The notes under the pieces were generated by a model that was given only the letters and a program-made list of their open reading frames with translations, was not told where the DNA came from and made no database searches. The position numbers and the translations under genes were made by a program. From HRBIN16 sp049969495 (GTDB taxonomy: Bacteria; Armatimonadota; HRBIN16): a stretch of DNA of 21,775 nucleotides. Every line of letters begins with the position of its first letter. Positions within the stretch are counted from its first letter, which is position 1. This document shows positions 1 through 7,455 of this stretch, piece by piece. The stretch is from NCBI GenBank assembly GCA_049969495.1, contig JBMFOT010000059.1:1-21775 (forward strand), given 5' to 3'.

Positions 1-516
1 GCAGCTATACCGCAACACGCTCACCCAAGCAGGGTTCATCGGAGACTTCGGTGCATCCAGCACAATGAATACTTCTGAACTGTATATCGGGGTCAGGTAG
101 TAAACCGGACCCCAAGAACCCCAATAATATATCACATACGAAATATCCAGCTGAGCGTGGTCTACATGAGCAGGAAGGTCAGGTAAAGGATAAGGCTGTC
201 CGGGAGGTTTCAGGTTACCTACGCCGGGGTCGTTTACTGTGAAATAGACCGTGCCGTCCATCAGGCTGCGCAACCGCGCATAGCTCACCTTCCAGCCCAA
301 CAGGTTGCCTCCACCATCCAGATATGCGCTCCAACTGGTTCCCATCTTCACACACAGCGGATTGCCCAGTGCGTTCACGGGCGTAATCAGGTCCTGGCTT
401 CCTTCCGTTTGCCCCCAGCGCAACGGGTAGAAAGTGCCGTTGAAGCGGTACTGCGCCCAGCATAAATTGGACGCCAGCACCAGCAAGAGGGTTACACCCC
501 AAAGGCGTTTGAGCAT
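1..516 (-). CDS. Secreted protein of unknown function (C-terminus beyond window)
   Basis: The frame stays open from an ATG at 516 to the window edge (172 codons, no stop), so the gene is partial. It starts with a clear type I signal peptide: positive MLKR, a hydrophobic stretch at residues 5-15 and a likely cleavage site CWA|Q after residue 21. A strong Shine-Dalgarno AAGGAGG lies about 8 nt before the ATG. The mature part is rich in Tyr, Trp, Gly and Pro and looks like an extracellular beta-structured protein, but I recognise no domain. A candidate sigma70-type promoter sits upstream at 561-588. The neighbouring efflux operon is divergent, so there is no operon context to suggest a role. The call as a real gene is firm; the function is unknown. 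Confidence 0.8.
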   Translation of the reverse strand, partial: MLKRLWGVTLLLVLASNLCWAQYRFNGTFYPLRWGQTEGSQDLITPVNALGNPLCVKMGTSWSAYLDGGGNLLGWKVSYARLRSLMDGTVYFTVNDPGVGNLKPPGQPYPLPDLPAHVDHAQLDISYVIYYWGSWGPVYYLTPIYSSEVFIVLDAPKSPMNPAWVSVLRYSC

Positions 517-560
517 CGTGGTTCCCTCCTTCGCTCAGTGCTGGTTCCGTATGTCCAACC

Positions 561-588
561 ACAATATACCACTTGGAAAAAAAGTCAA
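561..588 (-). promoter_or_regulatory. Candidate sigma70-type promoter for the secreted protein at 1-516
   Basis: Read on the minus strand, TTGACT (588-583) and TATTGT (566-561) are separated by 16 nt. The -35 matches the consensus at 5 of 6 positions and the -10 at 4 of 6. A run of six T follows the -35. The predicted start of transcription is about 40 nt before the ATG at 516. Pattern match only. Confidence 0.45.
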
Positions 589-632
589 GGGTTTCTGAGG
601 GTGTTCGAAATTGGTGGTTGAATGGATAGATA

Positions 633-711
633 ACCTAACCCCCTTGCCCCCTTCCCTCGCAAGGAAGGGGGAATGCCCCTCTCCTCGTAGGAGAGGGGAG
701 GGGGGTGAGGT
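633..711. repeat. Composite hairpin repeat, copy 1 (MITE-like)
   Basis: Three inverted repeats are nested here. The outer arms are ACCTAACCCCC (633-643) and GGGGGTGAGGT (701-711), which pair at 10 of 11 positions. Inside lie a hairpin CCCCCTTCC (647-655) / GGAAGGGGG (663-671) with a 7-nt loop, and a hairpin CCCCTCTCCT (676-685) / AGGAGAGGGG (689-698) with a 3-nt loop. The second hairpin and its G-rich right flank recur at 9412-9450 in the same orientation. It codes for nothing visible and lies between divergent genes. From memory, similar CCCCTCTCC/GGAGAGGGG hairpins are scattered through genomes of several phyla. Confidence 0.75.
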
Positions 712-777
712 AAATGGTAAAGAATCCCGCAACCGACTTCGCCTTTTTCACGTCAATAACTATCGGTTCGGGAGAAC

Positions 778-2124
778 ATGAGGCGGAAAGGAACAACAGG
801 GGTAATGCTTAGACGAGGAGTGTGGTTGTGTATCCTGTTGCTGGCGGCAACCGTGTGGGCGCAGGAAAACGCCCAGGTTCCCCAGCCTCTCACTCTGAAA
901 GACGCGATACGGATAGCCTTACAGAAACACCCTTCGGTGGCGATTGCGAAAAACCAGCTGGAGCAGGCAAAGGCGCGGCGGGTTCAAGTGGAGGCGCGCT
1001 ATTTTCCGACGCTGAGCCCGTCGGTGACCTATGTCAACCAGCAGACGCGCACCGCGCTGCCGGGTTTTGGCACTCGAGTCGGCAAGATTGACGAGACGCG
1101 CTCGGATATCGCCCTACGGCAGACGGTGTTCGATTCGGGGCAGCGCGAAATCTCGGCGGCGCAGGCACGCCGCTCGGTGGAATCGGCGGAGCAGGCGTAT
1201 CGGGATGCGGTACAGCAGAAGGTGCTCAGCGTGACGACCGCCTACTATGAGCTCCTGCGGCGCATGGCGTTGCAGAAAGTTGCCGAGGCGAACGTACAGC
1301 GTGCCCAGCAGACGGTGGACGTGGTGAAGGCGCAGGTGGAAGTAGGCGTTGCCGCGCAAAAGGACGTGTTGCAGGCGGAGGCGGAGCTGGCAAATGCACA
1401 GGTTTCGCTGATTCAGGCACGGAATCAGGTGCGTCTGGCGGAAGCGAGCCTGCGCAACGAACTGGGCATCGGACAGGAGATGCCGTTACAGGTTGCAGAG
1501 GTAGGGGATAGAGAGGCGGAGCAGCTGCCTCCGCTGGGCTCGCTGGACGAGTATCTCAAAGAGGCGTTTGCCCAACGACCGGACTACCAGCGTCAGCGTG
1601 TTGGCAGCGAGATACAGCGGCTGAGCCTGCGTCTGGCAGAGATTGAATCCGGTATACAGGTGCAGAGCGACTTCACGTATGGCCGTCGCATCGAACCCGA
1701 CCCCGGCGACACGCGCAGCTTCTCCATTACAGCCACCTATCCACTGTTTGACGGAGGAGCGACGCGGGCGGCGGTTCGTGAGGCGCGGGCAGGCTACGAC
1801 AGTGCGCTACAGCAGCTGGAGCAGCTCAAACTGACGGTGCGTTTGGACGTGGAGCAAGCATACCTAACGCGAGCGGAGGCGCAAGAGCGACTGAACGCCG
1901 CGAAGAAGGCTCTGGAAGCCGCGCGGGTCAACTACCAGGCTGCACTGGAGAGTCGTAAGGAAGGTGTCAGTAGCCTGATTGAGGTGATCAACGCGCAAGT
2001 GGCACTGGTCAATGCGGAGACGAACTACGTTCAGGCGATATACGACCTGTTGGCAGCAGACGCGCGGTTGCAACGTGCTATCGGTAAAGACTATGCATTC
2101 TCCGAGGGAGGGGGACAGGGATGA
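778..2124 (+). CDS. TolC-family outer-membrane efflux protein
   Basis: This 448-residue protein has the TolC/OEP layout: a signal peptide (cleavage about VWA|Q after residue 28), then two similar halves rich in Ala, Gln, Glu and Arg heptads that form the periplasmic helical barrel. Phrases typical of the family include LTLKDAIRIALQKHPSVAIA near the N-terminus, FDSGQREISAAQA in the first half and the counterpart FDGGATRAAVREAR in the second. Length fits the family. It would form the outer-membrane duct of a tripartite exporter with the next two genes. Its stop overlaps the next start by ATGA (2121-2124). The start is uncertain: ATG 778 (GGGAG close upstream) and ATG 805 (AGGGG close upstream) both give a usable signal peptide, and 805 gives the more compact one. 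Substrate unknown. Confidence 0.93.
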   Translation: MRRKGTTGVMLRRGVWLCILLLAATVWAQENAQVPQPLTLKDAIRIALQKHPSVAIAKNQLEQAKARRVQVEARYFPTLSPSVTYVNQQTRTALPGFGTRVGKIDETRSDIALRQTVFDSGQREISAAQARRSVESAEQAYRDAVQQKVLSVTTAYYELLRRMALQKVAEANVQRAQQTVDVVKAQVEVGVAAQKDVLQAEAELANAQVSLIQARNQVRLAEASLRNELGIGQEMPLQVAEVGDREAEQLPPLGSLDEYLKEAFAQRPDYQRQRVGSEIQRLSLRLAEIESGIQVQSDFTYGRRIEPDPGDTRSFSITATYPLFDGGATRAAVREARAGYDSALQQLEQLKLTVRLDVEQAYLTRAEAQERLNAAKKALEAARVNYQAALESRKEGVSSLIEVINAQVALVNAETNYVQAIYDLLAADARLQRAIGKDYAFSEGGGQG

Positions 2125-3797
2125 GGCGAGCGATTATCATCGCCGTGATATTGATTATCATCGTAGCGGGAGGCTCTATTGCGTGGAGCCGGCTACGCAA
2201 TAACAACCAGCCCAAGCCCGAATATCGGACGGCGAAGGTGGAACGCGGCACGGTCACCAAGTCGGTCACCGCGGAGGGAACCCTGCAGCCGTTGACGGTG
2301 GTGGACGTGAAGTCCAAAGCGGGCGGGATGGTCACGAAGCTGGCGGTGGACGTGGGCACGGAGGTGAAGGCAGGTCAGCTGATTGCTCGCATCGACCCCA
2401 CTGACACCATGACCATGTACGAGCAGGCGCGCGCGGACCTGGAGGCAGCGGAGGCTCGCGAGTATCAGTCCCGACTGAACCTGCAACTGCAGGCGGTGCA
2501 GAGCGAGGTTGCCGTTCTGCAAGCGCGAGCTAACCTCGAATCCGCGAAGGCACGTCTGGAGCAGGCGCGTCGTCAGCTGGCGATGCAGCCGAAGCTCAGC
2601 CAGTCAGCGATACAGCAAGCGGAGGCAAGCTACGAAACCGCTCTGGAGAACCTGCGCCAGCTGCAGGAGGTGACCATCCCGCAGACCCGCACCGAAGTGC
2701 AGGCGCAGTATGAGCAGGCAAAGGCGAACTATGAGAACGCAGAGAAGAACCTAGCACGGCAGGAGGAGCTGCTGCGTAAGGGGTTCGTTTCGCAGCAGGC
2801 GGTGGATACCGCGCGTACACAGCGCGATGTGGCAAAGGCGCAGTTCGACACGGCACAAAAAAGGCTCTCCACTCTAGAGCGCGACCTGCAGGCGACGTTG
2901 CGCAACGCGGAGAAGCGGCTGGAAGAGGCGAAGGCTGCGCTGGAATCGGCTAGAACCAATGCCGAGCAGGTCGCGCTGCGTGAGGCGGACGTGCGTCAGG
3001 CGGAGGCGGCAGTGCAACAGGCGGAAGCAGCACTGAAGCAGGCGGAAGCGAACGCTCTGCAGAACCGTATCCGTGAGGCAGATATCCGCTCCGCGCAGGC
3101 ACAGAAGGTGCGCAGTAGAGCTAGCCTGCAGAACGCACAGGAGCAGTTGCGCAGTACCACCATCGTTGCCCCACGCGATGGTGTGGTCATCCAGAAGTAT
3201 GTAGAGGAAGGAACCATCATCCCACCCGGTACCAATGTCTTCTCGCAGGGCACGAGCATCGTGCAGATCGCCGACGTCAGCCGGATGTTCGTGGATGTGC
3301 AGGTCGACGAGACCGACGTCGCCTTCATCCAGACGGGGCAAAAGGTGGATGTCACTTTGGACGCCTACCCCAGCGAAATCTTCGAGGGCACCGTCACGCG
3401 CATTGACCCTCGGGCGGTGGTGGAGCAGAACGTGACGGTAGTGCATGTGCGCGTGGAGATAGAGAACCCCGACGCCCGCCTGAAGCCCGGCATGAACGCC
3501 ACCTGCGAATTCGTGGTGGATCGCAAGGAGAACGTGCTGATGGTGCCTGCCGAGGCGGTGAAGGAAAACGACGGCAAGTACTACGTACAGGTGATGGAAG
3601 GCGGCACACCCAAACAGCGCGACGTGGAGATCGGGCTGGAGGGTAACGACACCGTCGAAATCGTTAGCGGTCTGAAGGAGGGCGAAGAGGTGGTCACGCA
3701 GGTCATTCAGCCGCAGACTCAGCAGCAAAGTAGCGGTGGTCCACCGCGAGGAATGGGTATGCCCATGTTTGGCGGTCCGCCTATGCGCATGAGATAG
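2121..3797 (+). CDS. HlyD/MacA-like periplasmic membrane-fusion protein
   Basis: This 558-residue adaptor should link an inner-membrane transporter to the TolC-like duct. An N-terminal membrane anchor (about 4-22) is followed by the first half of a biotinyl-lipoyl domain (about 55-93). A very long Ala/Glu/Gln-rich coiled coil (about 95-345) precedes the second lipoyl half starting at STTIVAPRDGVV (about 347). A beta-barrel (about 386-455) and a membrane-proximal domain ending near residue 530 follow. The hairpin is long for a MacA-type protein. The last 15 or so residues are rich in Met, Gly and Pro (RGMGMPMFGGPPMRMR), a low-complexity tail echoed in the protein at 5056-5703. It is coupled to the TolC gene by an ATGA overlap and lies 17 nt before the permease gene. 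Family is clear; substrate is not. Confidence 0.93.
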   Translation: MRRAIIIAVILIIIVAGGSIAWSRLRNNNQPKPEYRTAKVERGTVTKSVTAEGTLQPLTVVDVKSKAGGMVTKLAVDVGTEVKAGQLIARIDPTDTMTMYEQARADLEAAEAREYQSRLNLQLQAVQSEVAVLQARANLESAKARLEQARRQLAMQPKLSQSAIQQAEASYETALENLRQLQEVTIPQTRTEVQAQYEQAKANYENAEKNLARQEELLRKGFVSQQAVDTARTQRDVAKAQFDTAQKRLSTLERDLQATLRNAEKRLEEAKAALESARTNAEQVALREADVRQAEAAVQQAEAALKQAEANALQNRIREADIRSAQAQKVRSRASLQNAQEQLRSTTIVAPRDGVVIQKYVEEGTIIPPGTNVFSQGTSIVQIADVSRMFVDVQVDETDVAFIQTGQKVDVTLDAYPSEIFEGTVTRIDPRAVVEQNVTVVHVRVEIENPDARLKPGMNATCEFVVDRKENVLMVPAEAVKENDGKYYVQVMEGGTPKQRDVEIGLEGNDTVEIVSGLKEGEEVVTQVIQPQTQQQSSGGPPRGMGMPMFGGPPMRMR

Positions 3798-3814
3798 CGC
3801 GAGGAGGTGAGCGC

Positions 3815-5029
3815 ATGAATTTTGTAGAGAATTTCCAAATAGCCTTGCGCAGTTTGCTAGCGAACAAGTTGCGCTCCTCGCTGACAATGCTGGGTATCAT
3901 CATCGGCGTCGGGGCGGTGATCGCCATGATTTCGGTGGCGCAGGGCGCGCGCGAACAGACCATGCAGCGCATCCAGCAGCTGGGCACGAACGTGCTGGTA
4001 GTGTTTCCCGGTCAGCAGCGTATGGGGGCGGCGTTCGGTGGCTTTGGCTCCATGCAGATACTGAAACCGGAGGACGTCGATGCCATCCGGCGCAGCTGCC
4101 CCTCGGTACGTGCCGCATCACCTGAGGTACGGCGCAACGCGCAGGTGAAATATAAGAACCGTAACACTAACACCAATATCGCCGGCGTGTCGCCGGAGTA
4201 CTCCGAAATCCGCAACTACCCGCTGCAACAGGGGCGTTTTTTCACCAACCGCGAGGTGGACAGCATGGCGCGGGTGTGCGTCATCGGGCAGACGGTGTAT
4301 GAGAACCTGTTCAACGGTTCTTCCTGCATCGGCAAGACCATCCGCATTCGCGGTGTGGGTTTCAAGGTGGTAGGCTTGCTGGCGCCGAAGGGGGCACAGG
4401 GCTTTGGTAACCCCGATGACATCATCTTCGTGCCGTATACCACCGCCATGCGCCGCCTGTTCGGTATGGACTTCATCAATAGCATCAGCGTCCAGGCGGT
4501 GAGCGAAGAGCGTATGAACGCGGCGTATCAGGAGATAGAAGCCCTAATGCGACGTCGCCAACGATTAAACCCTGGACAGGAGAATAACTTCCGCATCCTG
4601 AATCAGGCGGAATTCGTGCAGACGGCGGAGGACGTGTCGCGCACGTTTACTATGTTGCTGGCTGGCATCGCCAGCGTATCGCTGCTGGTGGGCGGTATCG
4701 GCATCATGAACATCATGCTGGTGTCGGTCACCGAGCGCACCCGCGAAATCGGCATCCGCAAGGCGGTGGGCGCCAAGCGGCGCGACATCCTGCTGCAGTT
4801 CCTGATTGAAGCGATGACGCTGAGCCTGGTGGGTGGAGTCATCGGTATCGGCGCGGGGCTGGGGGCGTCGTACATTCTGGCGAACACCTCCGGCTGGCAA
4901 GTGCACATCAGTTTACAGCCTATCCTGCTGGCGTTCGGTTTCTCGGCAGGAGTGGGCATTTTCTTTGGCATCTATCCGGCACAGAAAGCGTCGGCTCTGA
5001 ATCCGATAGAGGCGTTACGCTACGAGTAA
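3815..5029 (+). CDS. MacB/FtsX-type ABC transporter permease (ATPase not in operon)
   Basis: This 404-residue protein matches the permease half of MacB-type transporters, as in stand-alone YknZ-like subunits. TM1 is at about 20-42, a large periplasmic domain spans about 45-280, and TM2 to TM4 lie near 284-304, 330-352 and 365-388. The cytoplasmic loop ERTREIGIRKAVGAKRRDI (after TM2) and the C-terminal NPIEALRYE are family hallmarks. There is no Walker A, signature or Walker B motif in it or in any neighbour, so the nucleotide-binding subunit must be encoded elsewhere. A GAGGAGGTGA Shine-Dalgarno lies 5 nt before ATG 3815. The protein probably works with the adaptor and duct genes just upstream to move a substrate from the periplasm outward (mechanotransmission in MacB), which is inference. 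Confidence 0.92.
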   Translation: MNFVENFQIALRSLLANKLRSSLTMLGIIIGVGAVIAMISVAQGAREQTMQRIQQLGTNVLVVFPGQQRMGAAFGGFGSMQILKPEDVDAIRRSCPSVRAASPEVRRNAQVKYKNRNTNTNIAGVSPEYSEIRNYPLQQGRFFTNREVDSMARVCVIGQTVYENLFNGSSCIGKTIRIRGVGFKVVGLLAPKGAQGFGNPDDIIFVPYTTAMRRLFGMDFINSISVQAVSEERMNAAYQEIEALMRRRQRLNPGQENNFRILNQAEFVQTAEDVSRTFTMLLAGIASVSLLVGGIGIMNIMLVSVTERTREIGIRKAVGAKRRDILLQFLIEAMTLSLVGGVIGIGAGLGASYILANTSGWQVHISLQPILLAFGFSAGVGIFFGIYPAQKASALNPIEALRYE

Positions 5030-5055
5030 CCAAAAGTCTGTAGGGGAGGAACGAC

Positions 5056-5703
5056 ATGATGAACCGATTGACACTGTGGGCAGGCACGTTGCTGCTGGTG
5101 ATGGCAGCAGTAGCTGCCATTGCCCAGCCGCCGCCGGGAATGGGCGGTTTTCAGATGACCCCGGAAATGCAAAAACGCATCGAAGAGATGCGCAAGTGGC
5201 GCGAGGCGCACAAATACACCTTCCAGCTCACCAACACCTTGCGCGCGCTAGAGGATATTGACAAGGACCCGAAGACCAAACTGACCCCAGAGCAGGCGAA
5301 GAAGATCCTGGCGGTGCTTCAGCCCTACCGCAGCAAGCCGAAGATGACGCAGGACGACGCCAAAAACGCGCTCAAGGGTATTAAGGCGGCGTTGAACGTG
5401 AACCAGCTGAATGCTATCGCACGTATTGAGGCGGAGCGACGCAATCGGCGTGGAGGCTTTGGCGGCGCCGGTGGTGGCGGTATGGGAATGAGACCGGGGG
5501 GAACTGGTGGGCCACCTGGAGGCGCACCTGGAGCGGGTGGCAGACCGGGCGCACCGGCAGGCAACTTCCGCATGCCCGACTTCTCCCGGATGAAGGATTT
5601 CAACCCCTTCAAGCCCGATACCAGCACGCCGTTCGGTCAGCGCGCGGCACAGCGGTGGAACGAGTTCTTCAAGGGGCTACAGCAGCGGGCAGCGGGGAAG
5701 TAA
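5056..5703 (+). CDS. Secreted Gly/Pro/Met-rich protein of the efflux operon
   Basis: A 215-residue protein I cannot assign to a named family. It has a signal peptide (residues 1-23, cleavage about AIA|Q), then a charged helical region (about 35-130) containing KLTPEQAKKILAVLQP and a repeated Asp/Lys-rich helix pattern. A low-complexity Gly/Pro/Met segment (about 133-170) includes GGGGMGMRPGG, and a basic aromatic C-terminus follows. The helical part recalls small periplasmic helical proteins such as Spy/CpxP in general style, but I see no diagnostic motif. It lies 26 nt after the permease gene with Shine-Dalgarno GGGGAGGAA, so it is probably co-transcribed and may be an accessory factor of the exporter. 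The Met/Gly tail resembles that of the adaptor at 2121-3797. A terminator follows. Confidence 0.8.
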   Translation: MMNRLTLWAGTLLLVMAAVAAIAQPPPGMGGFQMTPEMQKRIEEMRKWREAHKYTFQLTNTLRALEDIDKDPKTKLTPEQAKKILAVLQPYRSKPKMTQDDAKNALKGIKAALNVNQLNAIARIEAERRNRRGGFGGAGGGGMGMRPGGTGGPPGGAPGAGGRPGAPAGNFRMPDFSRMKDFNPFKPDTSTPFGQRAAQRWNEFFKGLQQRAAGK

Positions 5704-5713
5704 ATGGTGAAAA

Positions 5714-5737
5714 GGGGGCAGTGAAGAACCTGCCCCC
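5714..5737. terminator. Bidirectional hairpin terminator between convergent operons
   Basis: GGGGGCAG (5714-5721) and CTGCCCCC (5730-5737) form a perfect 8-bp stem with an 8-nt loop. Read on the minus strand the stem is followed by TTTT (5713-5710), the classic intrinsic terminator for the dut/TPR operon. On the plus strand there is no clear T run, so termination of the efflux operon here is less certain. It sits between stops at 5703 and 5771. Confidence 0.7.
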
Positions 5738-5770
5738 AACAGGTTTACTCATCCTACTGCAGAGATTTGG

Positions 5771-6865
5771 CTACCGTGTTTCAACTTCGAACCCCGCCGC
5801 CGGGTTATAATACACGTTCTGGAAAAAGGCGGGAATGTCTCTGGCGGGGGTGTCCGCGGGCTGAGGGGGCATCTGCTTGCGTAAGATGTCGGCGGCAAAG
5901 CCCAGTACCAGCATCTTCTCTGTAGAAGGTGTGCTGACCGGTACCAGACAGCGTATTCGAACCGTCTGGGCGTCGGGTTGTACGGCAAAGGCGGCTGCTG
6001 CGGAGAGCCACGCTGTGCGATAGAGCGCCTCCCTGTTCATGTCTGAGGCATAGCCGAAAGTGATAAGCAGGTGGTTCGCCAACGGGTCGGTAGTGACCGT
6101 CAGCAAGCTGGGAGTAACCTCGTGCTGGCGGAGCCACTCCTTTATCTTCTCTGCGATCAGGTCGTCTTCCGTGCGCGGGCGTGCTTCCACCTTCGGCTTT
6201 GTTGCGGGCGCACCCACTTCTGGCTGGGTTTCTGGGGGAGCCACAGGAGCGGTTCCCACATTTCCGTCCGGCGCGGGCAAGGAGGGTACGGTGGATGCTC
6301 CCACCGGCAGGCGAGAGGTGGTGATGCTGAGCGGGGTGGAGCCCCCGGCAATCCGGCTCTGGAACGCCCAGGTAATACCGATAGCAATCAACACCGCCAG
6401 TGCCAGCACCGATGCGCTGAAGATGCGCAGGGTGCGCGCTTGCTTTTGCAGGTGTTCCACCTCTTGAGACTGGCTTTGTGCTTTCTGACGCAGTTCCAGT
6501 TCACGCTGCACTTGTTCCAGCCGCTGGCGGTCTACTGCGCTATCCGGCGCGAGGTCCAAAGCCAGTTTGTACCATTGCGCTGCCTCTTCCAGATTGCCCT
6601 GGTCGCGGTGGATATCGCCCATGAGCGCGTGCGCGTGCACGTTGCCGGGGAAGTGGCGCAGAACGTCTGCACATACACGCATCGCCTCCTCCCACTGACC
6701 GCGCATGCGCAACAGATTCGCGTGTGCCAGACGCGGATTGACCATGCGCTCTTCTTCTTCGATCAACAGCGGGTCATCGGTACCGGATGTTACCGGTAGA
6801 CCGCATTCGGGGCAATGTGTCGCATTTTGACTTAATGGTGCAAGACAGTGGTCGCAGAACCTCAT
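5771..6865 (-). CDS. Zinc-ribbon, TPR and single-TM protein of unknown function
   Basis: A 364-residue protein with four visible parts. An N-terminal zinc ribbon has Cys 4, 7, 18 and 21 (CDHC...CPEC). A TPR region (about 45-115) includes HALMGDIHRDQGNLEEAAQW and is followed by a Glu/Gln coiled coil. One membrane helix lies at about 146-167. A Pro/Ala-rich linker leads to an uncharacterised C-terminal domain of about 130 residues. With no signal peptide, the ribbon and TPR should face the cytoplasm and the C-terminal domain the periplasm. It lies 19 nt after dut and reads as the second gene of that pair; Shine-Dalgarno AGAAGAGGTG precedes ATG 6865. It is probably a scaffold for a membrane complex, but nothing identifies a partner. 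Confidence 0.82.
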   Translation of the reverse strand: MRFCDHCLAPLSQNATHCPECGLPVTSGTDDPLLIEEEERMVNPRLAHANLLRMRGQWEEAMRVCADVLRHFPGNVHAHALMGDIHRDQGNLEEAAQWYKLALDLAPDSAVDRQRLEQVQRELELRQKAQSQSQEVEHLQKQARTLRIFSASVLALAVLIAIGITWAFQSRIAGGSTPLSITTSRLPVGASTVPSLPAPDGNVGTAPVAPPETQPEVGAPATKPKVEARPRTEDDLIAEKIKEWLRQHEVTPSLLTVTTDPLANHLLITFGYASDMNREALYRTAWLSAAAAFAVQPDAQTVRIRCLVPVSTPSTEKMLVLGFAADILRKQMPPQPADTPARDIPAFFQNVYYNPAAGFEVETR

Positions 6866-6884
6866 GATTTACACACCTCTTCTG

Positions 6885-7343
6885 TTACTCATCTGCCGAA
6901 AAACCGGTGCTGCCAAACCCACCTTCGGCACGCTCGGTTTCGGGGAGATTTTGTACCTCCTGCCAGAAGGCTTGCACTACCGGTGCTATCACCAGCTGCG
7001 CGATACGGTCGCCGCGGCGGATGGTAATCGGTTCCTGTCCCAGGTTGATCAGGATGACCTGTATCACCCCGCGATAGTCGCTATCGATAGTGCCCGGCGC
7101 GTTCACCATGCTCAGCCCGTATCGGTCAGCCAGCCCGCTGCGCGGACGAACCTGCGCCTCGTAACCGGGCGGCAGGGCGATTCGGATGCCTGTGCTGATA
7201 CGACGCCTTTCACCAGGCTGCAGCACCACCGGGTGCTCTACTGCTGCGTACAGGTCTGCCCCCGCCGACCCGGGCGTTGCATACTGGGGCAGGGGTAGGT
7301 CCGTTGCATCAGGCTCCCGTTGTATTAGAACGTTGGTGCGCAC
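6885..7343 (-). CDS. dut: Deoxyuridine 5'-triphosphate nucleotidohydrolase (dUTPase)
   Basis: This enzyme hydrolyses dUTP to dUMP and pyrophosphate, keeping uracil out of DNA and supplying dUMP for dTMP synthesis. All five motifs of trimeric dUTPases are present in 152 residues. Motif 1 is SAGADLYA (26-33), motif 2 RPRSGLA (66-72) and motif 3 NAPGTIDSDYRG (81-92, with catalytic Asp 87 and the base-contacting Tyr 90). Motif 4 is RIAQLVI (113-119) and motif 5 GGFGSTG (141-147), near the C-terminus as expected for the flexible arm. The start is GTG at 7343, preceded by AGGAGGGAA about 6-9 nt away. It is first in a two-gene minus-strand unit with the zinc-ribbon/TPR gene. Length and motifs suggest a fully active enzyme. 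Confidence 0.97.
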   Translation of the reverse strand: MRTNVLIQREPDATDLPLPQYATPGSAGADLYAAVEHPVVLQPGERRRISTGIRIALPPGYEAQVRPRSGLADRYGLSMVNAPGTIDSDYRGVIQVILINLGQEPITIRRGDRIAQLVIAPVVQAFWQEVQNLPETERAEGGFGSTGFSADE

Positions 7344-7380
7344 GCAAAGTTCCCTCCTGACAAGGTTGCCTGCACACTCT

Positions 7381-7410
7381 ATTGTGCCATGAATTGGAGG
7401 GATTTGGCAA
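7381..7410 (-). promoter_or_regulatory. Candidate promoter for dut
   Basis: On the minus strand TTGCCA (7410-7405) and CACAAT (7386-7381) are spaced by 18 nt, about 38 nt before the dut GTG. Both hexamers are partial matches to the sigma70 consensus. Pattern match only. Confidence 0.35.
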
Positions 7411-7455
7411 TCTGCGTTTTATGCGGCTGACTGTCGCAACTGCCGTGATACAGGT

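Noticed and set aside
2874..3887. Long minus-strand frame (337 codons) opposite the adaptor gene
   Set aside because: His/Leu-rich composition typical of the antisense of a coiled-coil gene; the plus strand has clear family motifs.
6071..6799. Plus-strand frame of 242 codons opposite the zinc-ribbon/TPR gene
   Set aside because: Shadow of the real gene; no ribosome site or recognisable domain.
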